A stretch of 64,000 nt of DNA from Bryobacteraceae bacterium. Lineage in GTDB: Bacteria; Acidobacteriota; Terriglobia; Bryobacterales; Bryobacteraceae. Both the position numbers and the translations under genes were made by a program. The notes beneath the pieces are model-generated. The model made no database searches and was not told the origin of the DNA. It worked only from the letters and a program-made list of their open reading frames with translations. The stretch covers positions 248,001 to 312,000 of the forward strand of contig BPGE01000001.1 in NCBI GenBank assembly GCA_026002875.1, given 5' to 3'. Shown piece by piece: positions 44,963 to 53,778 of this stretch (position 1 is its first letter; each line of letters begins with the position of its first letter).

Positions 44963-46252
44963 ATGACGCCGGAGACATCCAGCCCTCAATCCGGAAGAGG
45001 AGACAAGCTCAGCTCCTGGAAGGAGATTGCCGCGTGGCTCGGGGTGAACGTCCGCACGGCGCAGAAGTGGGAAGCCGAAGCCGGCATGCCGGTGCGGCGC
45101 GTGCCGGGCAGCAACCGGGTGATCGCCTATGCCGGCGAGCTTGAGGCCTGGCTTCATGGCCAACATGAGGTGGAAGCGGCGGCAGCGCGGCAGCTGCTTG
45201 AGAGAGTCCGCCGGAACATCGCCTGGGCCGCGGCGGCGTTCGGGGCGGTTGTTCTGCTCGCTGTGACGGTCTGGATGCTGCGGCCCGCCGGGGGACTCGC
45301 CGACTGGAGGGTGGAAAGTTTCGCGCTGATCGCGCTGGACGCCCGGGGCAGGGAATTGTGGAGATTTCCGCTTGGCAGGGGATTCAATCTGGAGGAGTAT
45401 TCCGGCGCCAGGACGACTCCGGCGGCCTGGATCGAAGATATCGACAGCGACGGCAGGAAGGAGCTGCTCTTCTGCCACCACTATGACGGCGCAGCGTACG
45501 GCGACCTGATCTGCTTCTCCGAGGCAGGCGACATCAAGTGGCGCTGGACCCCCGGCGGCAGCGCCGCGTCTTTTCCCGAACAGCTGCGTCCTCCGTATGC
45601 CGCGGATCGCGTTCATGTCTTCCGCCACAAAGGCCAGGTCCGCATTCTCGTTTCCAGCATTCACCACACCTGGTTTCCGAGCCAGCTTGCCATGCTGAAC
45701 AATCAGGGAAAACTTCTGCGCGAGTACTGGCATTCGGGACACATCAAAGAGTTTCGGGCCGTCGAATGGCCGGGATACCCCGAGCCCCTGATCGTGGTGG
45801 CCGGCATCGCCAATGGCTACAAGGCCGCGGATCTGGTGGTGCTGTCGCCCTCGGACTTCGGCGGCGCCTCGCGGGAGGAAAGCCCGGAGCATCAGCTTCC
45901 GGGCGGCCCTCCCCGGGAGCTGGCCCGGCTGCTGTTTCCGGCGAGCTGCGTGACCAGAGCCTCGGCGCCTTACAATCAGCCGGATACTCTGCGAATGCAC
46001 GGGCTGGGGCTTCATGTAGGGATCAACGAGAGTGTGCATCTGGAACGGACTCCCAGTGTGACGTACACCTTCCGGCCGGACTGGTCGCTCGCCTCCGCCG
46101 GCCTTTCCTCCTCTTATGAGCGCGCGCATGCCGACCTGGAGCGGCAGGGGATTCTCTCCCACCCTCTCGACAAGCAGCGGGAGATCGAGGAGCTGTCGCA
46201 GATCCGCTGGCTGACGCTGCCGGACCGGCTGCGGGCGATGATGCGGAAGTGA
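44963..46252 (+). CDS. Membrane-anchored HTH regulator with exported sensor domain
   Basis: 429 aa. Residues about 13-65 form an excisionase/MerR-like helix-turn-helix (LSSWKEIAAWLGVNVRTAQKWEAEAGMPVRRVPGS), then a linker, one membrane helix (about 85-105, NIAWAAAAFGAVVLLAVTVWML) and an exported beta-rich domain with an FG-GAP/VCBS-like motif (IEDIDSDGRKELLF). The layout is that of a one-component transmembrane regulator: DNA binding inside, signal outside. Such WKEIAAxLGVxxRTAQ proteins are common in Acidobacteriota. GGAGG lies 7 nt before the start. Target unknown; the palindrome at its own start is a candidate. Confidence 0.8.
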   Translation: MTPETSSPQSGRGDKLSSWKEIAAWLGVNVRTAQKWEAEAGMPVRRVPGSNRVIAYAGELEAWLHGQHEVEAAAARQLLERVRRNIAWAAAAFGAVVLLAVTVWMLRPAGGLADWRVESFALIALDARGRELWRFPLGRGFNLEEYSGARTTPAAWIEDIDSDGRKELLFCHHYDGAAYGDLICFSEAGDIKWRWTPGGSAASFPEQLRPPYAADRVHVFRHKGQVRILVSSIHHTWFPSQLAMLNNQGKLLREYWHSGHIKEFRAVEWPGYPEPLIVVAGIANGYKAADLVVLSPSDFGGASREESPEHQLPGGPPRELARLLFPASCVTRASAPYNQPDTLRMHGLGLHVGINESVHLERTPSVTYTFRPDWSLASAGLSSSYERAHADLERQGILSHPLDKQREIEELSQIRWLTLPDRLRAMMRK

Positions 46253-46268
46253 TCCGCACGAGGGCGGA

Positions 46269-47915
46269 CTACAGCTTCGGCCCGTGCTCGGCGAGTCCGC
46301 TGGCGAGGTGCTCTTCTTTGGCCAGGTACTGGAAATTCTCGATGAAGCGGGCCGCCAGCGAGCGATAGCGGACCATGTATTCCTCGCGGTTGGGCCAGGT
46401 GGAGGCCGGATCGAGCAGCGAATCGGGCACGCCTTCCAGGTGCCGGGGGACCTCGAAGCCGAACACCGGGTCGATGTGGAACTCGGCGTTTTCGAAATGG
46501 CCGGCGAGCGCGGCGTGCAGCAACGCGCGCGTGTGCTGGATGGAGATGCGCTTGCCGACGCCGAAGGGGCCGCCGGTCCAGCCGGTGTTGACGAGCCACA
46601 CGGTCGCGCCGTACTTCATGACGTTGGCCTTGAGCATTTTGGCGTATTCGTACGGGTGGTGGACCATGAACGGGCCGCCGAAGCAGGCGGAAAACGTCAT
46701 CTGCGGTTCCGTGCCCAGGCCGATCTCGGTGCCGGCGATTTTGCTCGTATAACCGCTCATGAAATGGTAGACGGCCTGGTCGGGGGTGAGGCGCGCGATC
46801 GGGGGCAGCACGCCGTTGGCGTCGCAGGTGAGGAAGATCACGTTTTTCGGGTGGCCGCAGCGCTTTTCGGGGATGGCGTTTTCGATGAAGGAGAGCGGGT
46901 AGGCAGCGCGCGTGTTTTCGGTGAGGCGGTCGTCGTTCAGGTCGAGCAGACGGGTGCGGGGGTCGAAGACGACGTTTTCGAGGATCGTGCCGAAGCGGCG
47001 CGTGCAGGCGTAGATCTGCGGCTCGGCCGTTGGCGACAGGCGGATGACTTTCGCGTAGCAGCCGTCCTCGAAATTGAAGATGCCGTCGGGCGACCAGCCG
47101 TGCTCGTCATCGCCGACGAGCCCGCGCTCGGGGTCGGCCGACAGGGTCGTCTTGCCGGTGCCCGAGAGGCCGAAGAAGATGGCGGCGTCGCCATTGGGGC
47201 CGACGTTGGCCGAGCAGTGCATGGGCAGCACGCCCTCGAACGGCAGCAGCGCGTTGAGGACGGTGAAGATGGTCTTCTTGATTTCGCCGCCGTAGCAGGT
47301 GCCGGCGATGATGGCGGTGCGCTGGGCGAGGTTCAGGACGATGGCCGTTTCGGTGCGCGAGTTGTCGATGAGCGGGCTGGCCAGGAAGCCGGGCGCGGTG
47401 ATGACGGTGAACTCCGGCACGTGGTTTTTGTAAGCGTCCAGCGTGGCGGGCTTGATGAACATCGTGCGGGCGAACAGCGACTGCCAGGCGTGCTCGGTGA
47501 TGATGCGCACGGGGAGGCGGTAGTTGGGATCGGCGCCGCCGAAACAATCCTGCACGAACACGTCGCGGCCCTGGAAGTAGGCCAGCACGCGGTTCATCAG
47601 CGTGTTGAACGCTTCGGACGTGAACGGGCGGTTGTACTGGCCCCACCAGATGTAGTCTTCGCTGGAGGGTTCGCGGACGATGAACTTGTCGGCCGCGGCG
47701 CGGGCGGTATGCTTGCCCGTGTGGACGATCAGCGGACCGTTGGCGGCGATCCAGCCTTCGCCGCGGAAGACGGCTTCTTCGTAGAGGGCGGGCTCGGGGA
47801 GGTTCCAATAGACGCGCCGGAGATTGTGGAAGCCGTGGTTTTCGAGCCCGAAGGAAGGCTTCGCCAGCGCAGCCTGCGACAGGGCAGGCGAGGGGATGTC
47901 AGTGTAGACGTTCAT
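46269..47915 (-). CDS. pckA: Phosphoenolpyruvate carboxykinase (ATP)
   Basis: 548 aa. Converts oxaloacetate and ATP to phosphoenolpyruvate, CO2 and ADP, the entry to gluconeogenesis. P-loop GLSGTGKTT (249-257), metal-binding LVGDDEHGW, the substrate region around LIDNSRTETAIVLNLAQ, and the adenine-site NTGWTGGPFGVGKRIS mark the ATP-dependent family. Full length. GGAG lies 6 nt before ATG 47915. The aspartate aminotransferase gene ends 21 nt upstream on the same strand, so the two probably form an operon that supplies oxaloacetate from aspartate. Confidence 0.97.
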   Translation of the reverse strand: MNVYTDIPSPALSQAALAKPSFGLENHGFHNLRRVYWNLPEPALYEEAVFRGEGWIAANGPLIVHTGKHTARAAADKFIVREPSSEDYIWWGQYNRPFTSEAFNTLMNRVLAYFQGRDVFVQDCFGGADPNYRLPVRIITEHAWQSLFARTMFIKPATLDAYKNHVPEFTVITAPGFLASPLIDNSRTETAIVLNLAQRTAIIAGTCYGGEIKKTIFTVLNALLPFEGVLPMHCSANVGPNGDAAIFFGLSGTGKTTLSADPERGLVGDDEHGWSPDGIFNFEDGCYAKVIRLSPTAEPQIYACTRRFGTILENVVFDPRTRLLDLNDDRLTENTRAAYPLSFIENAIPEKRCGHPKNVIFLTCDANGVLPPIARLTPDQAVYHFMSGYTSKIAGTEIGLGTEPQMTFSACFGGPFMVHHPYEYAKMLKANVMKYGATVWLVNTGWTGGPFGVGKRISIQHTRALLHAALAGHFENAEFHIDPVFGFEVPRHLEGVPDSLLDPASTWPNREEYMVRYRSLAARFIENFQYLAKEEHLASGLAEHGPKL

Positions 47916-47936
47916 CAGGTGCTCCAGACTTGGGAA

Positions 47937-49154
47937 TCACATCCAGTCGCGCACGAGCCTGCGCGTTCCGATGTAAATCTCGTTGGGGGAGGCGGGATCG
48001 AGCGCCCAGCGGATGCGCTCGATGCCTTCCGTGATCTCCTTGATCGTTCCGCAGAAGGAGATGCGGAGATGGCCCTCCATGCCGAACTCGACGCCCGGCA
48101 CGGTGACCACGCGGACCTTGTCGAGCAGGAACTCGGCCAGCTTCTTCGAATCCTTCATGTAATTGGAGAAATCGGGGAACGTGTAGAACGCCCCGTCGGG
48201 CTTGGTGACCCGGATGCCGGGGAAAGCGGCGAGCCGCTCCATCAGCACGTTGCGGTTGTTTTCGAGCGTCACGCGCAGGGCGTCGATCGAATTCTGGATG
48301 CCGTTGAGCGCTCCCGCCGCCGCCCATTGCGAGGGCGTCGCCGGGCCCGAGGTCTGCTGGCCCTGGATGGTGGCCATGGCCGTGGCCAGCTCGCGCGCCG
48401 CCACCGCCCAGCCGATGCGGAAGCCGGTCATCGCATACATCTTGGAGACGCAGTTGATGACGATGACGCGCGACGAGTCGATGTCTTCACTGGCGAAGTC
48501 GTAGACGTTGATCGGCGTGCGACCGTCGAACACGAGCCGGTTGTAGGTGTCGTCCATGATCAGGAACAGCGACTTGCGCCGGCACAGATCAACGACGCCT
48601 TCGACGAAATCGCGCGAGTACATTACGCCGGAGGGGTTGTTGGGGCTGTTGATGATGACCGCTTTCGTGTAAGAGCCCACCGCCGCGGCGATCTCGTCCA
48701 CCGTGGGGCAGAACGAGCCGTCCTCGGCGCGCACGGCCACGGGGACGCCTCCGGCGAGCTTGATCATCTCCGGGTAGCTCACCCAATAGGGGACCGGATA
48801 AATCACTTCATCCTTGGGATCGAGGATGGCGATGAGCGCCGCCATGATGGCCTGCTTGGCGCCGCAGGAGGCGACGACGTTCTCCGGGCGCACGGTGCGG
48901 CCATAGTGCTCCTCGGTGTAGCGGATGATGGCGCGCTTCAGCGCGGGGATGCCGTCGGGCGGCGTGTACTTGATATCGCCGGAGTTCAGCACCGAAGTGC
49001 AGGCGATGACAGCGTCGATCGGAGTCTTCGACTTCGGCTCGCCTCCGCCAAGGTGGATGACCGGCTCGCCCTTCTCGCGAAGCTGCGCGGCGGTCTGATT
49101 CAATTTGAGGGTGACTGACTCCCGGATCGTCCGGGCCATCTGGCTCAGGTTCAT
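47937..49154 (-). CDS. Aspartate aminotransferase family (class I PLP)
   Basis: 405 aa. Pyridoxal-phosphate aminotransferase of subgroup I-beta type: NSPNNPSG (169-176), MDDTYNRLVF (the Asp-Tyr pair), the PLP lysine Lys238 in NCVSKMYAMTGFRIGWA, and the substrate arginine in LRISFCG. Most likely interconverts aspartate and oxaloacetate, consistent with pckA immediately downstream; tyrosine or alanine specificity is possible. Start ATG 49154 lacks a clear ribosome site. Confidence 0.9.
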   Translation of the reverse strand: MNLSQMARTIRESVTLKLNQTAAQLREKGEPVIHLGGGEPKSKTPIDAVIACTSVLNSGDIKYTPPDGIPALKRAIIRYTEEHYGRTVRPENVVASCGAKQAIMAALIAILDPKDEVIYPVPYWVSYPEMIKLAGGVPVAVRAEDGSFCPTVDEIAAAVGSYTKAVIINSPNNPSGVMYSRDFVEGVVDLCRRKSLFLIMDDTYNRLVFDGRTPINVYDFASEDIDSSRVIVINCVSKMYAMTGFRIGWAVAARELATAMATIQGQQTSGPATPSQWAAAGALNGIQNSIDALRVTLENNRNVLMERLAAFPGIRVTKPDGAFYTFPDFSNYMKDSKKLAEFLLDKVRVVTVPGVEFGMEGHLRISFCGTIKEITEGIERIRWALDPASPNEIYIGTRRLVRDWM

Positions 49155-49523
49155 AGAAGATCGGCTCCCAAGCGGAGTTCCCCTTGAGACAAGCCTCTCC
49201 GACAGCGGCGCGCCGGTTAGCGCGTATTAGTCACTATGATGGGGGAACGGGAGCCGTCGCGCAAGTGGGGCGGCCGGCCAGACCCTGAAAGGGCGCCTTG
49301 AATCCAGCTGGCCGCTTCGTAAGGCAGGAGTCAGCGCTGAATGCAAGTCCTGCACCCAGCGTTCGCGGCGAGGGGCCAATAGTCTCAGCGGATCTATGGC
49401 AGCAGGACACACTCCTGATATGGGAAACCACCGCCCGCGCAGAACCCAGGGTCGCAAATCTGGATTCCTGATTGGCAGTATCTCAGAGGGTATGGTTCAC
49501 AGGCCCAGATGGCGGGGGGCCGC
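49155..49523. other. Intergenic region with two tandem hairpins, possible structured RNA
   Basis: No coding frame is convincing. Hairpin-forming sequences are CGGCCAG/CTGGCCG (49275-49281 with 49308-49314, loop containing CCCT-GAA-AGGG) and GCAGGA/TCCTGC (49324-49329 with 49348-49353). No tRNA or known RNA family was recognised. Confidence 0.45.
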
Positions 49524-50174
49524 TTACACGGCCATCGGCGCCAGCCAGGACCTGACCGAGGCCACCAGCCTCGACCAGCCTGAGCACGCCTGAGGATGAG
49601 TCTTTGCCAGCGGAGGATTCTGCCCGCCAAACCTTTCCCGCATTTCTCTTAATGGCTGGCTCAATCGCTCCAGGATTTCCGGTGATTCTGTCGTCTCGAA
49701 ACGGTTTTTTCCAACCAGTGAATAGCTCCACCTGCTTCCGTCGGAAAACTCCACGTACACGACCCCGACGACGGCCTCCCCGCATGCTTCTTTCAGTTCA
49801 TTCAGCACCCTGTATGTATCCGTCAGCGTGATGCCCTGGCGTCCCACCGTCGTCCACTGGCCTGGCGCCAGATTCAGGTCCATCGGCAGGCCCACGAACG
49901 CCGCCCTTGCCGGAGCCTTGCCGCAGCCGTCCACCGTCCATCCGAGCTGCGCCCGCACAATCGTCTTGCCGGACACGTTCGCGATGTGGACCTGTTCGGC
50001 GAGGTCATCAATGGAAGACCGCATCCCCATGACCTGTAAAGGCGAGTCCTTCTGGACAAACGCCATGTCCGTCCGCACTTTTCTGACAATGCCCGCCTGA
50101 GCAGCCTGAAAGGCCCCGGCAGGAAATGCCAGCATGGCAAGTACTGCAACCTGTGTGAGGACCGCAGCTCTCAT
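49524..50174 (-). CDS. Secreted protein of unknown function
   Basis: 216 aa with a signal peptide (RAAVLTQVAVLAMLAFPAGAFQ). The mature region is beta-rich (IVRKVRTDMAFVQKDSPLQVMG, VHIANVSGKTIVRAQLGWTVDG, VVGVVYVEFSDGSRWSYSL), consistent with an immunoglobulin-like domain, followed by a basic C-terminal tail. No family recognised. GGAGG lies 8 nt before ATG 50174. A TTGACT-17-TATATG promoter-like pair overlaps the ribosome site, which is hard to reconcile with this start. A run of ten A residues lies just beyond it. Confidence 0.65.
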   Translation of the reverse strand: MRAAVLTQVAVLAMLAFPAGAFQAAQAGIVRKVRTDMAFVQKDSPLQVMGMRSSIDDLAEQVHIANVSGKTIVRAQLGWTVDGCGKAPARAAFVGLPMDLNLAPGQWTTVGRQGITLTDTYRVLNELKEACGEAVVGVVYVEFSDGSRWSYSLVGKNRFETTESPEILERLSQPLREMRERFGGQNPPLAKTHPQACSGWSRLVASVRSWLAPMAV

Positions 50175-50176
50175 CG

Positions 50177-50205
50177 CATATACCTCCACCGTGGATGCTA
50201 GTCAA
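50177..50205 (-). promoter_or_regulatory. Promoter-like pair overlapping the start of the secreted-protein gene
   Basis: TTGACT (50205-50200), 17 nt, TATATG (50182-50177) on the minus strand, with ten T residues (50213-50204) running into the -35 box as a possible UP element. The -10 ends 2 nt before the ATG, so transcription would begin inside the first codons. Confidence 0.35.
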
Positions 50206-50447
50206 AAAAAAAAGCGAGTCAAGCCCTTTTTCGGCCGCGCGCAGCCACCTCCGGCAGGGGCCGGGGCGGGCCTTCCAGGAGCCTGATCGCCATCGGGGAG
50301 AGGCGCCCGGGGGAGCCGGTTCGGCTGCCAGGGACGCTGACACCCGCCGGGCATGGACTGTCAGGCCGGCCGCTGTAACCCGCAGGGCTGCCGGTTGCGC
50401 CATCATCACAGTAGCGTGACCACGCGATGCAAAGGGGATTTCCGTCC

Positions 50448-53400
50448 ATGCACAGAACCATGCTGCTGACCATCATTGCCCGCTGTGTGCTCGCAGGGGC
50501 TTTCCTGTTGCCCGCCGCAGCCCGCGAGGCGAGGCTCGTGCGCTACCCGGCCTATCACGCCGGGCGCATCGCTTTCACATATCTCGCCGACATCTGGACC
50601 GCCGATGAGACGGGCAAGAACGTCATGCGCCTGACGGCGCATCCGGCGCGGGACGCATTCCCGCGCTTCTCGCCCGACGGGCGCTGGATCGCCTTTTCCT
50701 CCGACAGGAAGGGCAACCTTGATGTTTATGTGATCCCTGCTGCGGGCGGCACGCCGAAGCAGCTCACCTTCCACTCAGCCGACGATCAGGTGCTCGGCTG
50801 GACGCCGGACGGCAAGGCTGTGCTGTTCAGCTCCATGCGCGGCGATGATTTTCTGGCCAGGCTGTGGCTGGTGGACGCCGAGACCGGAGCGGAGAAGCCC
50901 GCGGGCACGGATTACGGCCTCGCGGCGAGCTTCTCGCCCGACGGCAAGCGCATCGCGTACAATCAGCGCGGGCAGGCCTACTGGCGCAAGTATTACCGCG
51001 GCTCCTACCAGACGGATGTTTTCGTGCTGGACCTGAGCACGAAGAAGTGGGCGAACCTGACGGAGTTCGAGGGCATGGACTCCTGGCCGATGTGGGGCCG
51101 CGACGGGTTCATCTATTTCGTCAGCGACCGCGATCCGGGCGGGGTCACCAACATCTGGCGCGTGCCCGAGAAAGGCGGCAAGGCGGAGAAGGTGACGCAG
51201 TTCACGAGCGGCGACGTGCGCTGGCCGTCGATGTCGGCCGACGGCAAAACAATTGTCTTCGAACATGATTTTGGCGTCTGGAAGCTGGACGTGGCCAGCC
51301 GCAAGGCGGCGCCCATCAGGCTGGACATCGAAGCCGAGACGCAGCTCAACCCGGAGGAGATCCGGACGTTCCAGTCCCGCGCCGACGAGTTCCACATCCA
51401 CCCGAACGGCCGGCGCGTGGTGTTCAGCATCTACGGCGAGATCTTCACCGCGCCCGTCGAGGAAGGCGACCTCGTGCAGCTGACAGAAGGCGCGGCGCGC
51501 GACCGCGAGCCGCAGTGGTCGCCCGATGGCAAGCACATCGCGTACGTCAGCGATGCGAGCGGGCGCGAGGAGATCTGGGTGGTTCCCGCCGAGGGCGGAC
51601 AGGCGCAGAAGGTAACGGATCTGGACACGCTGAAGATGGAGCTGCGGTGGTCGCCGGATTCGAAGGACATCCTGTTCACGACCTCCGACAACCGGCTGTA
51701 CCGCCACACGCTGGGCGGCCAGACGGTGCAGCTTGCCGAGTCCAAGTACGGCAACATCAGCTCGCCCGTCATGTCGCCCGACGGCAAGTGGGTGGCGTTT
51801 ACGATGGCCGACGAAGCCCGCCAGACCGACATCTGGCTGGTGCCCGCCGCTGGCGGCGCCGAGCCGCGTCGCGTGACATTCGATTCCTACCCGGACCGGC
51901 TGCCGCGGTTTTCGAGCGACGGCCGCAAGCTGTATTTCATCCGGATGGAGAGCACGGGCATGGGCGGGTTCGGGGGCGCAGCGGATCTGGCCAGCTCGCA
52001 GCTGTGGGTGGTGCACCTGGAGAAGCTCGACAAGGACCCCAACGCTCCCGAAGAACCGGCCGATGATGCGGAGGGGCCGGCGGCGGCGATGCGGAGGGCT
52101 CAGCAGCAGCAGAACCAGGCGCCGAAGGAGATTCAGATCGACTGGGACGGCCTGGAGCGGCGCACCTCCCAGATCACGCGCGTGGCTGGGGGAGTGCGCA
52201 CGTATGAAGTGGTGCCGGGCGGGCGCACGCTGGTTTTCGTGACGACAGAAGGCACGGGCATGCGCGGCACTCCGGTGGTCTACACGATCCAGGACAACGG
52301 GCGGCGGCAGACCCGCGTGGTGGCGGGCAGCGCGCCGGCGGGAGAAGGCGAGGGCGGACCGCCGCAGCCGGGCATGGGCATGTTCGGCGGCGGCATCTCG
52401 CAGCTGGCCGTGACGCGCAACGGGCGCACGCTGTTCTTCAAGGAAGGCGAGGGCATTTACTCCGTGAATCTGCCCGCGGCGCCCGCGGGCGGAACGGGCG
52501 CCGCCGCGGGCGGCATGGCGGGCGGACTTGCGGCCGCCATGCAACAGGCCGCTTCGGGCGCGCAGGCAGGGGCCGGCGCCGGGGCGGCCCGCCGCCGGGT
52601 GAATTTCACCGCGCGCGTGCGGATCGACCATCAGCAGCAGTGGCAGCAGATGTTCGACGACGCGTGGCGGACGATGAAATACCGCTTCTACGATCCGAAG
52701 ATGCACGGGAAGGATTGGGACGCCATGCGCGTCAAGTACAAGCCGCTGGTCGAGTTCGTGGGCGACCGGCAGGAACTGCTGAACATCGTCAATGAAATGA
52801 TCGGCGAGCTGAACGCCTCGCACACGGGCGCGGCGCCAGGGCCGGGCGGACGCGAGGGGGCAGTGCAGACGCAGCACCCGGGCATCGAATTCGTCGCCGA
52901 CGAAGCCGCGGGACGCTACAAGGTGGCGCACGTGTACAAGAACGGTCCTGCGGACAAGGACTGGGTCAAAGTGAAGGCGGGCGATTATCTGCTGGCTGTC
53001 GACGGCAAGCCGGTGACGGCGAAAGACAACCTCTGGAAGTTCATGCACAACCAGCGGCTGAACCGGAAGATGACGCTGAAGCTGAACGACAAGCCCTCCG
53101 GCGACGGCGCCTGGGAGGCGCAGATCGAGCCCGTGTCCGCCGCGCAGTATGCGACGCTCCGCTACGAGAAGTGGGTGAAGGAACGCCGGGATCTGACGGA
53201 AAAGCTTTCCGGAGGCAAGGTGGGGTACCTGCACATCCGCGCCATGGACCAGGCCTCGCTGCGGAAATTCGAAAAAGAATTGCGCGAGTTCCGCAACAAA
53301 CCGGCTCTGATTATCGACCAGCGCTGGAACGGCGGCGGCAATATCGAGCAGCAGCTGCTGGCGATTCTGGTGCAGCGGGAATACCAGATCTGGCAGCCGC

Positions 53401-53774
53401 GCGGCACGGAGCCCACCGGGCGTCCGTTCGCCGGCTACTTCGGCAAAAAGCTGGTGCTGCAGAACTGGCGTTCCGCGTCGAATGCGGAGATGTTCCCGGC
53501 GGGCTTCCGCGCGCTGGGGCTCGGCAAGACGCTCGGCACGCAGACCATGGGCGCCGTGATCGGCACCGGGAGCTACTCGCTGATCGACGGCTCGACGGTC
53601 CGCACGCCCGGCGTGGGAGTGTTCCTCGCCGACGCGAAGCGGACCAACATGGAAAACCTGGGCGTCAAGCCGGACATCGAGGTGGAAAACACGCCCGAGG
53701 ATAACCTGAATGGCAAGGACCGCCAGCTGGAGGCGGCTGTGGCGGAGCTGCTGAAGGAGCTGGGCGGGAAGTGA
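50448..53774 (+). CDS. Tricorn-type protease (S41 family), exported
   Basis: 1108 aa with a signal peptide. N-terminal WD40-like (PD40) beta-propellers with repeated blades such as FPRFSPDGRWIAFSSDRKGN, WSPDGKHIAYVSDASGREEIWVVPAEGG and MSPDGKWVAFTMADEARQTDIWLVP, a Gly/Ala/Gln-rich linker, a C1 helical domain (WRTMKYRFYDPKMHGKDW), a PDZ domain (KAGDYLLAVDGKPV) and the C2 catalytic domain. Likely catalytic residues: His in LNASHTGA, Ser in RSASNAEMFP, with LIDQRWNGGGNI for the oxyanion region. Degrades peptides, here probably in the periplasm. ATG 50448 is chosen; ATG 50427 adds seven residues. Confidence 0.92.
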   Translation: MHRTMLLTIIARCVLAGAFLLPAAAREARLVRYPAYHAGRIAFTYLADIWTADETGKNVMRLTAHPARDAFPRFSPDGRWIAFSSDRKGNLDVYVIPAAGGTPKQLTFHSADDQVLGWTPDGKAVLFSSMRGDDFLARLWLVDAETGAEKPAGTDYGLAASFSPDGKRIAYNQRGQAYWRKYYRGSYQTDVFVLDLSTKKWANLTEFEGMDSWPMWGRDGFIYFVSDRDPGGVTNIWRVPEKGGKAEKVTQFTSGDVRWPSMSADGKTIVFEHDFGVWKLDVASRKAAPIRLDIEAETQLNPEEIRTFQSRADEFHIHPNGRRVVFSIYGEIFTAPVEEGDLVQLTEGAARDREPQWSPDGKHIAYVSDASGREEIWVVPAEGGQAQKVTDLDTLKMELRWSPDSKDILFTTSDNRLYRHTLGGQTVQLAESKYGNISSPVMSPDGKWVAFTMADEARQTDIWLVPAAGGAEPRRVTFDSYPDRLPRFSSDGRKLYFIRMESTGMGGFGGAADLASSQLWVVHLEKLDKDPNAPEEPADDAEGPAAAMRRAQQQQNQAPKEIQIDWDGLERRTSQITRVAGGVRTYEVVPGGRTLVFVTTEGTGMRGTPVVYTIQDNGRRQTRVVAGSAPAGEGEGGPPQPGMGMFGGGISQLAVTRNGRTLFFKEGEGIYSVNLPAAPAGGTGAAAGGMAGGLAAAMQQAASGAQAGAGAGAARRRVNFTARVRIDHQQQWQQMFDDAWRTMKYRFYDPKMHGKDWDAMRVKYKPLVEFVGDRQELLNIVNEMIGELNASHTGAAPGPGGREGAVQTQHPGIEFVADEAAGRYKVAHVYKNGPADKDWVKVKAGDYLLAVDGKPVTAKDNLWKFMHNQRLNRKMTLKLNDKPSGDGAWEAQIEPVSAAQYATLRYEKWVKERRDLTEKLSGGKVGYLHIRAMDQASLRKFEKELREFRNKPALIIDQRWNGGGNIEQQLLAILVQREYQIWQPRGTEPTGRPFAGYFGKKLVLQNWRSASNAEMFPAGFRALGLGKTLGTQTMGAVIGTGSYSLIDGSTVRTPGVGVFLADAKRTNMENLGVKPDIEVENTPEDNLNGKDRQLEAAVAELLKELGGK

Positions 53775-53778
53775 CGCC

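Noticed and set aside
46284-49118. Plus-strand open frame of about 944 codons opposite pckA and the aminotransferase
   Set aside because: It spans two genes with clear catalytic motifs on the other strand and has no recognisable domain.
49321-49370. tRNA-like stretch (AATGCAAGTCCTGCACCCA)
   Set aside because: The T-arm consensus is not met and no acceptor or anticodon arm can be drawn.
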